Notes: generated by a model not told the origin, from the sequence alone. Positions 10,781-23,696 are shown, counted from the stretch's first letter. The stretch: DNA of 64,000 bases from Ilex aquifolium (GCA_951799425.1 OX637401.1:14967501-15031500), one strand, 5' to 3'. Numbers and translations: made by a program.

Positions 10781-10971
10781 TTAGGTATTAGGTCTTATAT
10801 GTGAGTTTTAAGTAATTAGATTATCCAAATATGGTCCCAGCACATAAAGTTTTTGAAAGTCATTAGGATTTTTAGGTTGATTGTAGGAATCGACGTATCT
10901 CATAAACTCGACTATTTCTCTAGAATGTATATGTTTGAAACGGTGATCTAAAGCCTAGTTGCATATGTAGG

Positions 10972-12160
10972 ATGGAAGCAAGAAGAGGACGTGGGAGACC
11001 ACCTCGAGGAGGGGGAAATCAAGTACCGCTACGTCAAGACACTATGAATGGTATCTACCAATGTTTAAGGGAGCTCACTACATTGGTACAACAACAAGCC
11101 GGGAACAACAATAACCATACTACCGCCACCCAAGCTCAAGTGCAACAAGTTAGAGGTGAGGGTAGAAGGATGATGGTTCTTAAAGAATTTCTATGACAAC
11201 GCCCTCCTACCTTCCAAGGAGACCCGGATCCACTCGAGGCAGAGAAGTGGCTTCAACAAGTGAAGAAAGTGATGTATGACATGGATATTGCCAATGACTT
11301 GAGAGTTGGTCTAGCTGCATATCTTATGGAAGGGGAAGCTGACCGTTGGTGGGAGTCTGTAAAAAGAATGAGAAACGTGGAATAAATGACTTGGGAAAAT
11401 TTTGAAGAGGTTTTCAATGGGAAATACTTTCCTGAATCAGTGAGGGATAAGATGACATTCGAATTCATGGCACTTCAGCAACGTAATATGATTGTCACTC
11501 AATATGAGTCCAAGTTCATGGAGCTCTCCCGCTTTGCAACAGAGTATGTATCGACTGAGGTCAAGAAGGCCAAATTGTTTGTGAAAGGTTTGAAGCCATC
11601 TATTCGGGAGAAATTGGTAGCTTTTCGCATTCATGACTTTGGAGAATTAGTTGAGCGGGCTACCCTAGTGGAGAGAGATTGGGAGGAAACTCAAGTCATT
11701 CGAGAGCGCCACCAACATAGGAAGAGTCAATCCAAGATCGACAGTGGTAGTGGTGGACGTCACAGGGATACTCCATACCAGCGTTCAAAACGCAGTGTGG
11801 GTCAAGGAAATGAGTCAAGCTATGCACAAAGTTCGAAACCAAGGGGCCACATTGAGAGAGTGCCGCCACACTTGAAGCGGTGTTATGGGTGTGGTGGCAC
11901 AGGTCACCTCAGGAGTCACTGCCCTTCAGTAGCTTCTTCACCACTGGGACAGAGTAGTAGGGGATTTTATCAGTAGTCCACAAAGTTACCATATCAGCAG
12001 ACTTCTTATGCTCATGTACAAACAGTACCACAGCAGCCCCAGACCACTCAATTCAAATCTCAGCCATAACAGCAAGCTCAACAGAAGAAACAGGGAACCA
12101 AGATTCAGGGCACTGATGCCTCAGCTCGCATTAATGGTTTAGTTCAGCCTGATGGGAGTG
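10972..12160 (+). pseudogene. gag of the Tekay-like element (four stops)
   Basis: One frame from MEARRGRGRPPRGG at 10972 encodes Gag. It is interrupted by TGA at 11194-11196, TAA at 11383-11385, TAG at 11974-11976 and TAA at 12067-12069. Visible features are a basic N-terminus, PPTFQGDPDPLEAEKWL, the core MTWENFEEVFNGKYFPESVR, and the zinc knuckle CYGCGGTGHLRSHC (CX2CX4HX4C). The frame continues into protease without a shift. At least two stops sit where related Gags have Arg or Gln codons, as expected from C-to-T changes at methylated sites. Confidence 0.88.
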
Positions 12161-12174
12161 TTTCTGATGCAGTA

Positions 12175-15100
12175 GTGGAGGGTATGATTCTTCTCTATAA
12201 TTCATGGGCTCGTATCTTGTTTGACCCCGGGGCAACCCATTCTTTTATTTGTACATCATATGTCATTACATTGGGGTTGGAGTTTGAGCCTTTAGGTTAT
12301 ATGCTATATGTAGATCTACCTACCGGGGATTGTTTAGAGACAACTAGAATGTGTAGAAATTGTGTACTTCGCATTGGAGAGAAATAGTTGAGGGTAGATT
12401 TAGTTGCTTTGGAGATGATGGGGTATGATGTTATTTTCGGAATGGATTTACTCTCTTCCTACCATGCTACTATGGATTGCTACCGGAAGAAAGTGGTATT
12501 TCGTGCACCGGAGGATATACTCTTCTATTTCATTGGTGAAAATAGTATCCCTCGACATCTCCATACGACGGGGAAACACGTTCTGAAGGTTGACATTGGG
12601 AGTAGCCTAAGTTTCTTAGTCCACATTTCTGGAGAGGAACGGAACGATGTGGAGTCCACTTTTATTCTTGTAGTATCCGACTTTCCTGACGTTTTTCTCG
12701 ACGAGTTCCCTGGATTACCTCCATTGAGGGAAGTGGAGTTTTCTGTTGAGCTTTACCCTAGCACAGAACCAATATCCATTGATCCTTATCGCATGGCACC
12801 GTTGGAGTTGAAGGAGTTAAGGAAACAACTAGATGAGCTTCTTACCCTTGGGTTTATACAGTTGAGTACTTCACCTTGGGGTGCTCCCGTCCTCTTTGTG
12901 AAGAAAAAAGATGGAACCCTTAGATTGTGTGTGGACTATTGGAAGTTGAACCGGGTGACTATAAAGAACAAATATCCTCTACCCCGCATTGACGACCTCT
13001 TTGATCAATTGAAGGGTTCTCGCTATTATACAAAGATTGATCTCCACACGGGGTACCATCAATTGAGAATTAGAGATGAAGATATTCCTAAGACCGCTTT
13101 TCGAAAAAGGTATGGGCACTTTGAGTTTGTGGTGATGCCGTTTGGAATCACAAATGCACCTGCGGCTTTTATGGACTTGATGCATCATGTGTTTCGGCCC
13201 TACCTTGACCAATTCATCATTGTTTTCATTGACGACATCCTCATCTATTCTAAAACACATGAGGAACATGCTCTACACCTCAAGCTAGTTTTGCAAACAA
13301 TGAGGGAACACAAGTTGTATGCTAAGAAGAGCAAATGTGAGTTTTGGATGAGAGAAGTCAAGTTTTTGGGACATGTAGTATCCGAGGAAGGAGTGTCAGT
13401 GGATCCGTCCAAGATTGAAGTGGTTTTGAAATGGGATCGACCCAAGAATGTGACCGAGGTTCGAAGCTTCTTGGGACTAGTCGGTTATTATTGGAGGTTC
13501 GTAGAGGGATTCTCTCATATATTTATGCCGTTGACGCGACTTACTTGAAAGGGGGAAAAGTTTGAGTGGAATGAAGATTGTGAGCAATCTTTTGAGATTT
13601 TGAAGAGAAGGTTAACCACGACACCTATTCTCATTATACCTGCTAGTGGTAAGGGCTATGACGTTTATACATATGCTTCTTTTCGGGGACTTGGGTGTGT
13701 GTTGATGCAACATGAGAATGTCATCGCTTATGGTTCAAGGCAATTGAAGACCCATGAACAAAATTATCCCACTCAATTATCCCACTCATGATTTGAAACT
13801 TGTCGTTATTGTATTTGCCCTCAAATTATGGCGTTGTTACTTGTATGGAGAACGGTTTCAAGTATACTCCGACCACAAGAGTTTGAAGTACATCTTCATA
13901 CAAAAGGATCTGAATGTTCGCCAACGACGCTGGATGGAGTATCTAGAAGATTATGAATTTACCCTTAGTTATCATCCTAGGAAGGCCAATGTGGTTGCAG
14001 ATGCTTTGAGTAGAAAGTCGCGTGGTGAAGTTAGTGGTATGCTGGCAAGTAAATGGAAGATGATGGATGCACTTGGAGACTATGATCTATGGGTTGGAGG
14101 AGATGGATCCAGGCCATGCCTGTTTAACCTTGTGGCTCAACCTACCCTCCAACGTAGGGTTGTTGAGTTGCAATGCTTGGATCCTTACTTGGAGTCGATT
14201 CGAGCTCAATTGAAAAATGGGGAAGTAATTGAAGGTTGGTCTTTGAGGAATGGAGAACTGAGATATGGGTAAAAGCTATGTGTACCAGATGATTCGTCCC
14301 TAAAGGAGGAGATACTTGGAGAGTGTCATCGCTCTAAGTTTGCTATCCACCCCGGTGGCACAAAAATGTATAGAAACATGAAACGTCAATATTGGTAGAA
14401 GAGAATGAAGAAGGATGTGGCAAGATTCATAGCACGATGTGAAATGTGTCAGCAGGTGAAGGTGGAGCATAAAAAACTCGGAGGATTACTACAGTCCTTA
14501 CTAATCCCAGAGTGGAAGTGGGATCACATCACCATGGATTTCGTGACTGGTTTTCCGCGGACTTCGCGAGGGCATAATGCCGTATGGGTTATTGTAGATA
14601 GACTCACCAAGTCCGCTCATTTCTTGAGTATAAAGACCACTGACACTTTAGAGACCTTGAGCAAGCTTTATATTTGTGAGATTGTTAGATTACATGGAGT
14701 TCCACTCTTTATTGTGTCAGATCGTGATTCTCGTTTTGTGGCGCAATTTTGGCAAAGTCTACAACGAGCTATGGGAACAGAGTTATACTTTAGCACTACC
14801 TTTCATCCTCAAACAGATGGCCAATCTGAGAGGGTGATACAAATTTTGGAGTACATGTTACGAGCTTGTGTGTTGGACTTCAAGGGAAGTTGGAGTGATC
14901 ATCTGCTATTGGTGGAATTTTCATATAACAATAGTTTTCAATCTAGCATTGGCATGGCACCTTATGAAGCATTATATGGGAGACCTTGTAGATTGCCCTT
15001 GTTTTGGGTAGAAGTGGGGGATAGTAGTTTATTTGGTCCAGAGATAGTGAGGGAGACTACTGAAAAGGTATAATTAATTCAGGAACGATTACGCACAACT

Positions 15101-15580
15101 CAAAGCCGACAAAAGAGTTATGCGGATAGGAGGAGGAGGCCATTGGAATTTTAAAATGGTGACTATGTGTTCTTGAAGGTGTCACCCCGGAAAGGAGTAC
15201 TTCGTTTTGGGAAAAAGGGGAAGTTGGCTCCAAGGTACATTGGGCCTTTTGAGATAGTGAAACGAGTAGAGGTGGCATACAAGCTTGCTTTACCACCTCA
15301 GCTTTCGGGAGTTCATGACGTGTTCCATGTTTCCATGCTATGGAAATGTGAACCCAACACATCACATATTCTTGATTGGCAAGACATCCAAATACAAGAG
15401 GACATGAGCTACAAAGAAGCGCGAACGCAAATTCTTGATAGGAGGGAACAAGTTCTACGCAACAAAGTTATACCTCTTGTGAAGGTGTTATGGCAACACC
15501 ATGGCGTCGAAGAAGCTACTTGGGAATTGGAGACCGATATGCAAGCACGATATTCACATCTTTCCGACCTTGGAGGTTAG
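12175..15580 (+). pseudogene. pol of the Tekay-like element: PR-RT-RH-IN-chromodomain, degraded
   Basis: The protease site is DPGATHSF (Asp codon 12223-12225). Reverse transcriptase spans about 12790-13290, with [26 protein letters not shown] and the catalytic FIDD at 13225-13236 intact. RNase H spans about 13590-14010 and ends [12 protein letters not shown] tandem copy of the 13-mer at 13762-13774 and 13775-13787 shifts the frame inside RNase H. Integrase spans about 14310-15000, with CEMCQQ, MDFVTGFPR, SDRDSRF and HPQTDGQSERV giving the D, D and E residues. A chromodomain-like end lies at about 15430-15560 (KVLWQHHGVEEATWE). Stops: 12385 TAG, 13546 TGA, 14270 TAA, 14396 TAG, 15071 TAA, 15152 TAA. 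Chromodomains in this family direct insertion toward heterochromatin. Confidence 0.92.
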
Positions 15581-15610
15581 TAACAACTTTCGGGGACGAA
15601 ACTTATTTTA

Positions 15611-15622
15611 ACGGGAGTGGAT
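15611..15622 (+). other. Polypurine tract of the Tekay-like element
   Basis: ACGGGAGTGGAT sits immediately before the 3' LTR start TGTGAGATCC. It is purine-rich but short and interrupted. Confidence 0.65.
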
Positions 15623-17941
15623 TGTGAGATCCCGTGTTTCATATAAATAGAAATTATATTAACTTGTTAGTATTTTCAAAATGATTAAAATGATGAGAGC
15701 AACTTTGAATCATTGTTGAAGGTATAGTCGCGTAAGTTTGACTTTCGGGCCAAATTTAATTTTTGAGGCGTTTAAGGTTGATAAGGGTAACTAAATAGAT
15801 ATATTAATATTTTTAGGTCAAAATAACATTACCATTGAATCCGGGAGGTCCAAAAAACTTGGAATAGACTTTGAACTCATATAGCGGTTCGGAGGGATAA
15901 AATAGTAATTTTAGTGTTTCGAGTGTAAATTTACTTTAGTTTTGAGATAAATCATAAAACTAAATGTTTTTAGGTTAAAATAACATTAAAAATGAATCCG
16001 GAACGTCGAAAAACCTTAGGGTAGTCATATGGATCAAATTGGAGATTTTTATGGGCAAAATTATAATTTTAGACAAAAATACATTTTTAGGGCATGAACA
16101 ATGTTTCTGACGGGAATTTCTGGGTTTAAAACCCCAAATTCAGCTTATTCTCTCATTTTTCTCACATCTCTCACCCAAAACTCCTCCACACATCTTAGAA
16201 CTAGAGAGAGAGAAAGAGAGAAGAAGATAGAAGAAGGGCTTGGGCTTGACTTGAGAATCTTGGATATTAAACTTGGAATTCTTGATTCCTAGGTGGGGTT
16301 TTCCTCTCTCTTACATTTACATTGTGCATCTCATTTATTTTCTTTAGTTAAAACTTACTATGTTTTTTATGGCAAAATACTTGTTATGAAACTTGATTTA
16401 TTGTTGAGTATGCCATGAATTGTGAACCTACAGGCATAAAAATGATTTTAGTGTTGTAGGTTTAAACCCTAGTTTGATTTTAGTTATGGGTATTTGATTA
16501 AACCTATGATTTGGGGGTTTTGAAGTGTGTTATGGTCTTTTACATAATCTATGACTTATTCTCTTAGAAATGAAAATGATTTTAGTGTTATGAGTTTGAA
16601 ACTCTAGTTTAATTTTAGTTATGGGTATTTGATTAAATCTATGATTTGGGGGTTTTGAAGTATGTTATATATATATATATATATATATATATGACTTATT
16701 CTCTTAGAATTGGTTGTGTTGCTTTGAAAATGTAAATTTTGAGATTTGAGTCTATTATATATTTGATAAAATTTCAAGGTTATGACATGTGTTTTCAAAA
16801 GGATTTATGAATATAGAAAATATTGATTTTTGGAAAATGTATGCTCGATACTGACAGGCAGAGGGTTAATAGACGATTGGGGTCTACTGAGTGGGTTGCC
16901 AAGACGACTATTAGTCCTAAGGAGAATTGGTTATTGTAGTAATTTTCGGTGATAGCCTATGTGGCGTCACAAGTTGTGCCCTACACGTTCCCCTTGGAAA
17001 GCAAGAAAGGCGATGAGACCCTAGGGTGCAAGACCCAAAAGGTCCCTCGGGGATGGTTCATGCCTGAACCAGTGTGATTGATTATATTGTCCGTATGTGA
17101 GGCATGCATGATATTTGCTATGATGGTTTGAATTTAAATATATAAACCTTTAATTTATACCTTGTATATTTCTAATGTTGAGGTGATGAAAGATTTTTAT
17201 AAATGCTTTACTTATTATCTTGTACCTATACTTGATTATAGAAAACTTTTATTACTTATTCGTATGGTTTGTGGAATGTTGGTATTTAAAACTTTGTAAA
17301 TGCTTGAAAAAAGGATTATCCTACTGAGCTGTGGTTGGTCATCCCTTACTAATATTTTCAGAGACTAGCATGCATTCTGAGGTATAGGTGATGGAATGCT
17401 TGTGGGAGCTTGGACTAGAAAGAATATCTTTTGGAGCCTTTTTGTATTTACCTGTAGAACTTATGTAGAAATGTTAGATCTCAAACATTGTGTTTGAAAA
17501 GGTTGTTTTGAAGCATTTGTGGTGTACACTAGATCATCCCATAGGAGGATTATTATTTTGGGTATTGTAATGTAAAGTTATGACTTTGCGTTCTAAGTTG
17601 TGGTATATATTGATATTGGATGTTTCCGGATTTGAGAGGACTTCGTAGGCCTCTAATTGCCACCTCGGATTTAGTTGGATTATATTTTTGATAGAGACAT
17701 ATTGTGGATGTTTAGTTAGTTTAAATTATGTTATGCTCTCACAGGGATGCTCTTACTAGTTGGTTGGAAGCCCAATTTTCAAAGGAAATTCTGCCGAAAT
17801 TTTCAAAAAAAAAAAAAAAATATTTATTTAAACTAAAGAGATACTTTCCTAAATGTTTTTACAACATACCGGCAGATGTTTTTTTTAAAATAAACAAAGT
17901 GTTTGTTTTAATCACGCTATTATGAAATTTGGGGCGTGACA
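15623..17941 (+). repeat. 3' LTR of the Tekay-like element
   Basis: This is the longer LTR copy. It keeps about 270 bp missing from the left LTR and has a (TA)n expansion at about 16665-16691 that the left copy lacks. It ends GGGGCGTGACA next to CTGTG. Confidence 0.9.
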
Positions 17942-17946
17942 CTGTG

Positions 17947-18600
17947 TTTTGAAAAAACTTAAATGCGGGGTGCGAACAGTAAAAGGTAGGGCAGTTACTA
18001 TGTTTTCATTACCCATTTTGCCCTCATCACACATTTTCAGCCCAACAATCTAATATCAACTTCATCAAAGTTATTGCAACAAAGATCTAAAAACTCAAAT
18101 AAAATTGATATATCAAAAGCCAGAAGATATAGAGATATATATACATACGTATATCTACTCACATGAAAAACATGGACCAAAGTCTATAATATAAAACAAG
18201 ACAAGCTTCAATAAGCTCATTCAACGGTTTTAAATAAATTCATCCAATGACCAACAATATTCCTCTTAAATTTTCACCGAGCCTTCAGACATGAGTTACC
18301 CCTAATTTATATATATATATAAAAGTAGTATAGAGATATTTTTCTAGGTGGTGTACCTCTGAGAGGTACAAGACCTCTATCTATAAGAAAGTGAGTGTGT
18401 TTATTGCACAAGAAGCTGCAAGTGCTCATAGTCTAAATTTTAGTCATAACTGTGGCGCCACACATCAAATTCTATTATGTACAAGTAGAAAATTCAGATG
18501 CATGAACATATAAAATATGTCATCTAATCGGTTCTTAAATTTAATCTTGTTTGGGTGTTATACAACAGCATCAGGTGATTCATAGTAAGATATATTATTG
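17947..18600. other. Intergenic sequence between the two chromoviruses
   Basis: AT-rich with a short TA run at 18308-18320. No gene, RNA or clear repeat is seen. The sequence just left of 18600 leads into a degenerate tandem repeat. Confidence 0.45.
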
Positions 18601-18985
18601 CATATTTAATCTTAGGGAAGATTTTTTAACGATCTGTATTTATGGAGAAGAAGTTACATTATGATGATGTTTGACGATCTGTGTTTTGGTATACCTATCT
18701 GACGATCTATGTTTATGGAGAAGAATGTACATTAACAATTTGTATTTTAATATACCTATCTGACAATTTGTGTTTTAGTGTACCTGTCTAACGATTTGTG
18801 TTTATGGGAAGAAAGTACATTAACGATCTTTGTTTTAGTGTACATGTCTGACGATGTGTTTTAGAGTACATGTCTGGTGATTTGTATTTATGGAGAAAAA
18901 GGTACATTAACGATCAATGTTTTAGTGTATATGTCTGACGATCTGTGTTTATGAAGAAAAAATGTACATTATAATGATGTCGTTT
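18600..18985. repeat. Degenerate tandem repeat of a short GAYGATYTGTGTTT motif
   Basis: The motif TGACGATCTGTGTTT and variants occurs about ten times, alternating with TATGGAGAAGAA-GTACATT and with AGTGTACMTGTCTGACGAT. The higher-order unit is roughly 60-65 bp and is present about five to six times. No open frame runs through it. Nothing identifies a known satellite family. Confidence 0.75.
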
Positions 18986-19007
18986 TTTAGAATTTGTGTT
19001 TCAAGGC

Positions 19008-19430
19008 TGTTACATGCAACTGGAGTTGAAGGAGTCAAATGATTTACTGGATTACATCTATTCTTCAGCTGTTAACTTAGTCTTCCTTTTTAGTAGGTAG
19101 TAGTTGATATTTTATAGGAGTAAATTGTTGTTGTTGGAACTTGCAGATAATAGTTGTTTGTTCCTAGCTATTTTCTGTTATAGGTCTTTATAAATAAGGC
19201 TATGTCACTGAATAAAAGGCATCAAAAATTATTTCAATATCTTTATCTATTAGCTTAGCTTAACTTGGAGGTTTGCTGGTTTCCTTCGAAGCAAACCAGT
19301 ACATTACCTATATCAGCTGTTTGTTCTTTATGTTCAAAATAGGGAAGCTTAAGGGAAAGAATTTGTTGCCTTCTAGTCCACCTTCTGCTACTCGACCCAA
19401 ACACTCAATCAGTTACATCGTCGCGTAACA
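19008..19430 (+). repeat. 5' LTR of the Reina-like element
   Basis: This LTR carries a clear promoter core, CTTTATAAATAAGG near 19186-19199, and is copied at 23708-24149. It is followed by the PBS. The two LTRs differ at many positions by eye, pointing to an older insertion than the gag-only element. Confidence 0.88.
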
Positions 19431-19433
19431 AAT

Positions 19434-19446
19434 TGGTATCAGAACC
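19434..19446 (+). other. Primer binding site of the Reina-like element
   Basis: TGGTATCAGAACC lies three bases after the LTR end. It matches the plant initiator tRNA-Met type except at its 3' bases. Confidence 0.8.
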
Positions 19447-19557
19447 AACAATGAAGGATTAGCACATCACTCGTCTTGAATTAGAAGTGAGCTCATTAAG
19501 TTCCGGTCAAAATGATGAAAGAAATACAAGAAACGTTCTTGGTGATGAACTCTCGCT

Positions 19558-20640
19558 TTGATTAGCTCATTGCGGGACGCCATAGCAAGTCAGGAGAAGA
19601 GTCATCCAATCACAATGGAATGGGCAAAAACAATGGCAACCGAGCTGCGCCAACCAACCCCATTATGCCGAAAAATATCGAAGTTAGATTTCCCTCATTT
19701 CAATGGCATTGACGACCCAACAAGTTGGATATGCCAAGCAAAACAATTTTTTGAGTTCCAACATAAAACCATTGAGGAAAAAGTTCCACTGGCAGCTTAC
19801 CATTTGGAAGGAGAAGTCCAATTACGGTATCAATTGCTCAAAGAAGAATCTGGAGCGATTACCTGGGAAATGCTCAAGAAGGGTCTACATGTTAGATACG
19901 ACCCTACTCAATTCAAAGATTTCTTTGGGGACCTTACCAAATTAAAGAAAATAGGATCTGTTCGAGAGTACCAAACTCAATTTTAAAGGATGCTAAGCAG
20001 GGCAAGAAAGCTCTTGCCTTCTTAGAAAGTTGGATGTTTTGTGAGTGGCTTAAGGGAGAATATTAGAACTAAAGTTCAAGTTTCTCGACCAGCTACGTTG
20101 TCTACTGTTGTGGGCTTGGCTCGTCTTTACGAAGCAAAGTATTAAAAATATGCGAAGGACTCCACCACTTGAGACAAGAAAAACTACCACAACCCTCTCG
20201 CCAAATGGTTCACGCACCATAACTCTTCCAGTTCAAAAACTCACTCTAGTAGAACTCAAGGAGCGACTTTAATTGTGATGAGAAATTTTCCCCCGGAAAT
20301 CACTGTAAGAAACTCTTCCTTAATGAAGGTTGCTGGTTCGGAGAAGAAGGTGCCAATGATGCTAAACGGGAGGACCTAGAGGAGGAACAAAATGAAGGCG
20401 ACGAAGAGACCCCCGAGATATCGCTTCATGCCATCTCTGGAACCCGCACTGCCCAAACTATGCGAGTAAAGGGAAACATTGGTCATCATATGATCACTGT
20501 TCTAATATATTTGAGCAGCACACAACTTTTTAAGTGACTAGGTTGCTAAGAAGGCGGGGGTTACAAGCAATGAAGGATGGGTGTTACGAAGTAATTGTGG
20601 CTAATAGCGAGAAACTTTCCAGTACAAGACGATGCCAAGG
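19558..20640 (+). pseudogene. gag (and protease region) of the Reina-like element, broken
   Basis: The intact stretch 19558-19986 has the chromoviral gag core: KLDFPHFNGIDDPTSW, AAYHLEGEVQLRYQLL, ITWEMLKKGLHVRYDPTQF and FFGDLTKLKKIGSVREYQ. Fragments continue past stops (SGLRENIRTKVQ, GLARLYEAKY). From about 20640 the frame gives PIVVDFYLLPLGGCDAVLGAQWL, the end of the aspartic protease region. Several stops and shifts separate these pieces. Confidence 0.82.
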
Positions 20641-20647
20641 AGTATGA

Positions 20648-23600
20648 ATGTCACTCCAAGGTACCCCAATTGTCGTGGATTTCTATCTCTTGCCATTAGG
20701 AGGCTGTGATGCTGTTCTTGGAGCGCAATGGTTAAGAACTCTCGGACCCATCAGCTGGGATTTTTCAAAGCTACAAATGAAATTTATCCTTGAAGGAAAT
20801 GAGGTTATGTTGCGGGAAAATTCGACTCCCGATAACAAATTTGTGGAAGATGTCCAGATCAGTCAAGAGATCAATAAGAGGAAAAAAGGAGCTATTTTGC
20901 AACTCTACTCCATCAACCTGGGCAGAACTGAAGCTGGCCCAAGTTCAGGTGATCCTAAATTACAAATCCTTTTGAGTTCTTATAAGGTTGTCTTCTTTGG
21001 TTTAAGGAAATGGTGTAGTGAGCGTTATGTCATATCGCTATCCTTTTTATCAAAAACACGAGATAGAGAATATGGTCTCAAACATGATCTCAACTAGGAT
21101 AATTCGGCCTAGCAACAATCCTTATTCCTCCCCAGTTCTATTAGTCAAGAAACATGTTGGGTCGTGGAGATTATGCATAGATTATCAGGCGTTGAATAAA
21201 ATAACAGTCAAGGATAAGTCCCAATTCCGGTAATTGATGAGCTGCTTGATAAGTTGCACGGAGCAAGATTTTTCACCAAATTGGATTTGCAGTTGGGGTA
21301 TTATCAAATCTGAATGCACCTAAGTGATCTTGCCAAGATTGCATTTCGGACTCATCATGGGCGCTATGAGTTTCTCATTATGCCGTTCGGTCTCACCAAT
21401 GCACCTTCGACATTTCAATCTATAATGAATGAAGTCTTCAAAGAACACTTTTGTAAGTTCATATTAGTGTTTTTTGGAAGACATTTTGATTTATAGCAAG
21501 AACTAGGATGAACATTTGCATCATATAGAGATTGTCTTATCTTCGTTAATGACTAACAAGTTATACTTTAGAATGGAAAACAATCAATTTGGCCAGGAAC
21601 AAGTGAAATATTTTGGCCATATCATTTCAAAGGATGGGGTTGCCATGGATCTTGCTAAATTTTTTGCAGTATTAGAATGGCCTAAGCCCTCAACGCTTAA
21701 GGCTCTTCGCGCTTTCTTGGGACTCACAGGATACTACCGTAAGTTCATTGACGGGTATCGAGAAATTGCAAGGCCTCTAACCAATTTGTTGAAGAAGGAT
21801 TCCTTCTCATGGAGTACTCAGGCTGAACAAGCTTTTAAAAGATTGAAGCAAGCAATGACTCAAGCACCGGTATTATCTCTACCTAACTTCAACAAGACTT
21901 TCATTGTGGAATGTGATACTTTAGGATTGGGAGTTGGGGCAGTATTGATGCAAGAACATCGTCCAATAGCTTTTTTCAACTATGCCTTGCAAGGTAAGAC
22001 CTAGCTTTATCTACTTATAATAAAGAAATTTTAGCCTTAGTTCTAGTTGTACAAAAATGGAGGCCATACCTCTTGGGGAATTAGTTTAGTATTAGAACTG
22101 ATCAAAGGAGTTTGAAATATTTGTGGGATCAAAATATAACCACAGCGGCACAACAACGGTAGCTGGTGAAATTAATGAGCTATGACTTCTTGATTGAATG
22201 CAAGCGAGGAATCAAAAATGTTGGAGCAGACACATTATCGAGGAGGATTGATGGTGGAGAAATATCGACAATTTCTCAACCCATACCACAGTGGCTGGAA
22301 CCAATCAAGGAAGAAAATCAGCAAGAACCATATTTACAACGTCTGATTCAACGGGTTCAAGATGATGAGACAATCGGTCCATGGGGATATCGTGGGGCAT
22401 CCTTTTCTATAAAGATCAAATTTTTCAAAAAAAAGGATCCCAACTCATTCCTACAATAACTTCTGAGTTTCACTCAAGCACTCATGAAGGGTATCATAAG
22501 ACTCTTTATCAAATTCGAGCTGTCTTTTATTGGAAAGGAATAAGGCACCAAGTCAAGGACTACATCAAATAATGTGATACATGTGAACGCCACAAATCAA
22601 AAACTGTTTTACCAGCTGGGCTGCAACAACTATTACCTACTCCTACATAGATTTGGGTACACATTTTCATGGATTTCATTGACGGACTTCCCAACTCGAA
22701 TGTAAAAACGACTATCTTTGTGGAGGTTGACCGATAATCGAAGTGTGCCCATTTTGTTCATGTTTCTCATCCTTACACTGCTACAAGCATAGCACAAGTA
22801 TTCTTCAATCAAATATTTAAATTACATGGCATGCCATAGTCCATTGTTTGTGATTGAGATCCCACATTTACAAGTGTCTTCTAGAGGGAGATATTTAGAC
22901 TAAATGGAACTAAATTAAATTTTAGTTCATCATACCATCCACAGACGGACGGGCAGATGGAGGTGGTTAATCGTATAGTTGAAACGTATCTCCAATGTTT
23001 TACAAGCTCCAAGCCCAGAGATTGGGTGCGATTGATTCCTTGGGTGGAATTTAGCTGCAACACCAGCTTACATACTTCTACCAGAAAACCTCCATTCGAA
23101 ATTGTGTATGGACGCTTACCACCCACTCTACTTTCCTATGTTCTGGGCACTACAAAGGTGGAGGCAGTCGATAAATTTTTAGTGGAACGTGATCAGATTT
23201 TAAGGGAGTTGCGTTATCGGTTGAAGGAATCTCAAAATAGAATGAAAAGAATTTATGATCAGCACCATCAAGAGAGAGAGTTTTAGGTGAGAGATTGGGT
23301 TTACTTAAGGCTCCAACCATATCGGTAATCCTCGCTGGCACTTCGGAGAAACCAAAAGTTATCACCTAGTGTCTATGGACCTTTCCAAATCATTGAGAAT
23401 ATAAGCTGGACTTACCAATTGGCTCAAGGATTCATCTAGTGTTCCATGTGTCGGCTCTAAAGAAAAAGCTAGGATAAGGCTCAGTTGCACCAACGACTCT
23501 TCCAGCTATGAATGAAGAAAGTGAATCCTTAATTCCATCACCCCAAACTATTTTGGATCGAAGAATTCGTAAGCGACAAATTGAATTATTAATCAATTGG

Positions 23601-23696
23601 CAATGTCTTTCCCCAGCAAAAACAACATGGGAAGATTTAGAAGACATCAAGTTTCGGTTCCCAGCATATGCCCATGAGGACAATGGCATTTTTTAG
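20648..23696 (+). pseudogene. pol of the Reina-like element: PR end-RT-RH-IN-chromodomain, broken
   Basis: Reverse transcriptase pieces are [37 protein letters not shown], then [18 protein letters not shown] and LTNAPSTFQ, with stops between. At the catalytic site near 21468-21482 a one-base insertion and an Asp-to-Glu change destroy the usual FDD motif. RNase H lies around 21800-22240 (FIVECDTLGLGVGAVL, NVGADTLSRR). Integrase spans about 22470-23130 with YHPQTDGQMEVVNR. The C-terminal frame 23508-23696 (LDRRIRKRQIELLINW, TTWEDLEDIKFRFP) resembles a chromodomain. The frame is interrupted about every 200-500 bases. Confidence 0.88.

Larger units (their letters stand above)
8700..17941 (+). mobile_element. 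Chromovirus LTR retrotransposon (Tekay/Del-like), full length, inactive
   Basis: The LTRs begin TGTGAGATCC and end GGGGCGTGACA and measure 2066 and 2319 bp. The flanks are CCGTG (8695-8699) and CTGTG (17942-17946), a 5-bp duplication with one change. The order is PBS, gag, protease, reverse transcriptase, RNase H, integrase, chromodomain, PPT, which is Ty3/gypsy chromovirus order. LTRs over 2 kb and the tRNA-Met-type PBS fit the Tekay (Del) clade. The coding region carries ten in-frame stops and a 13-bp duplication frameshift, so no active protein can be made. The left LTR also carries a deletion. Confidence 0.92.

Noticed and set aside
18600..18985. A CRISPR-like array
   Set aside because: Repeats vary in sequence and spacing, there are no unique uniform spacers, and the genome is a plant.
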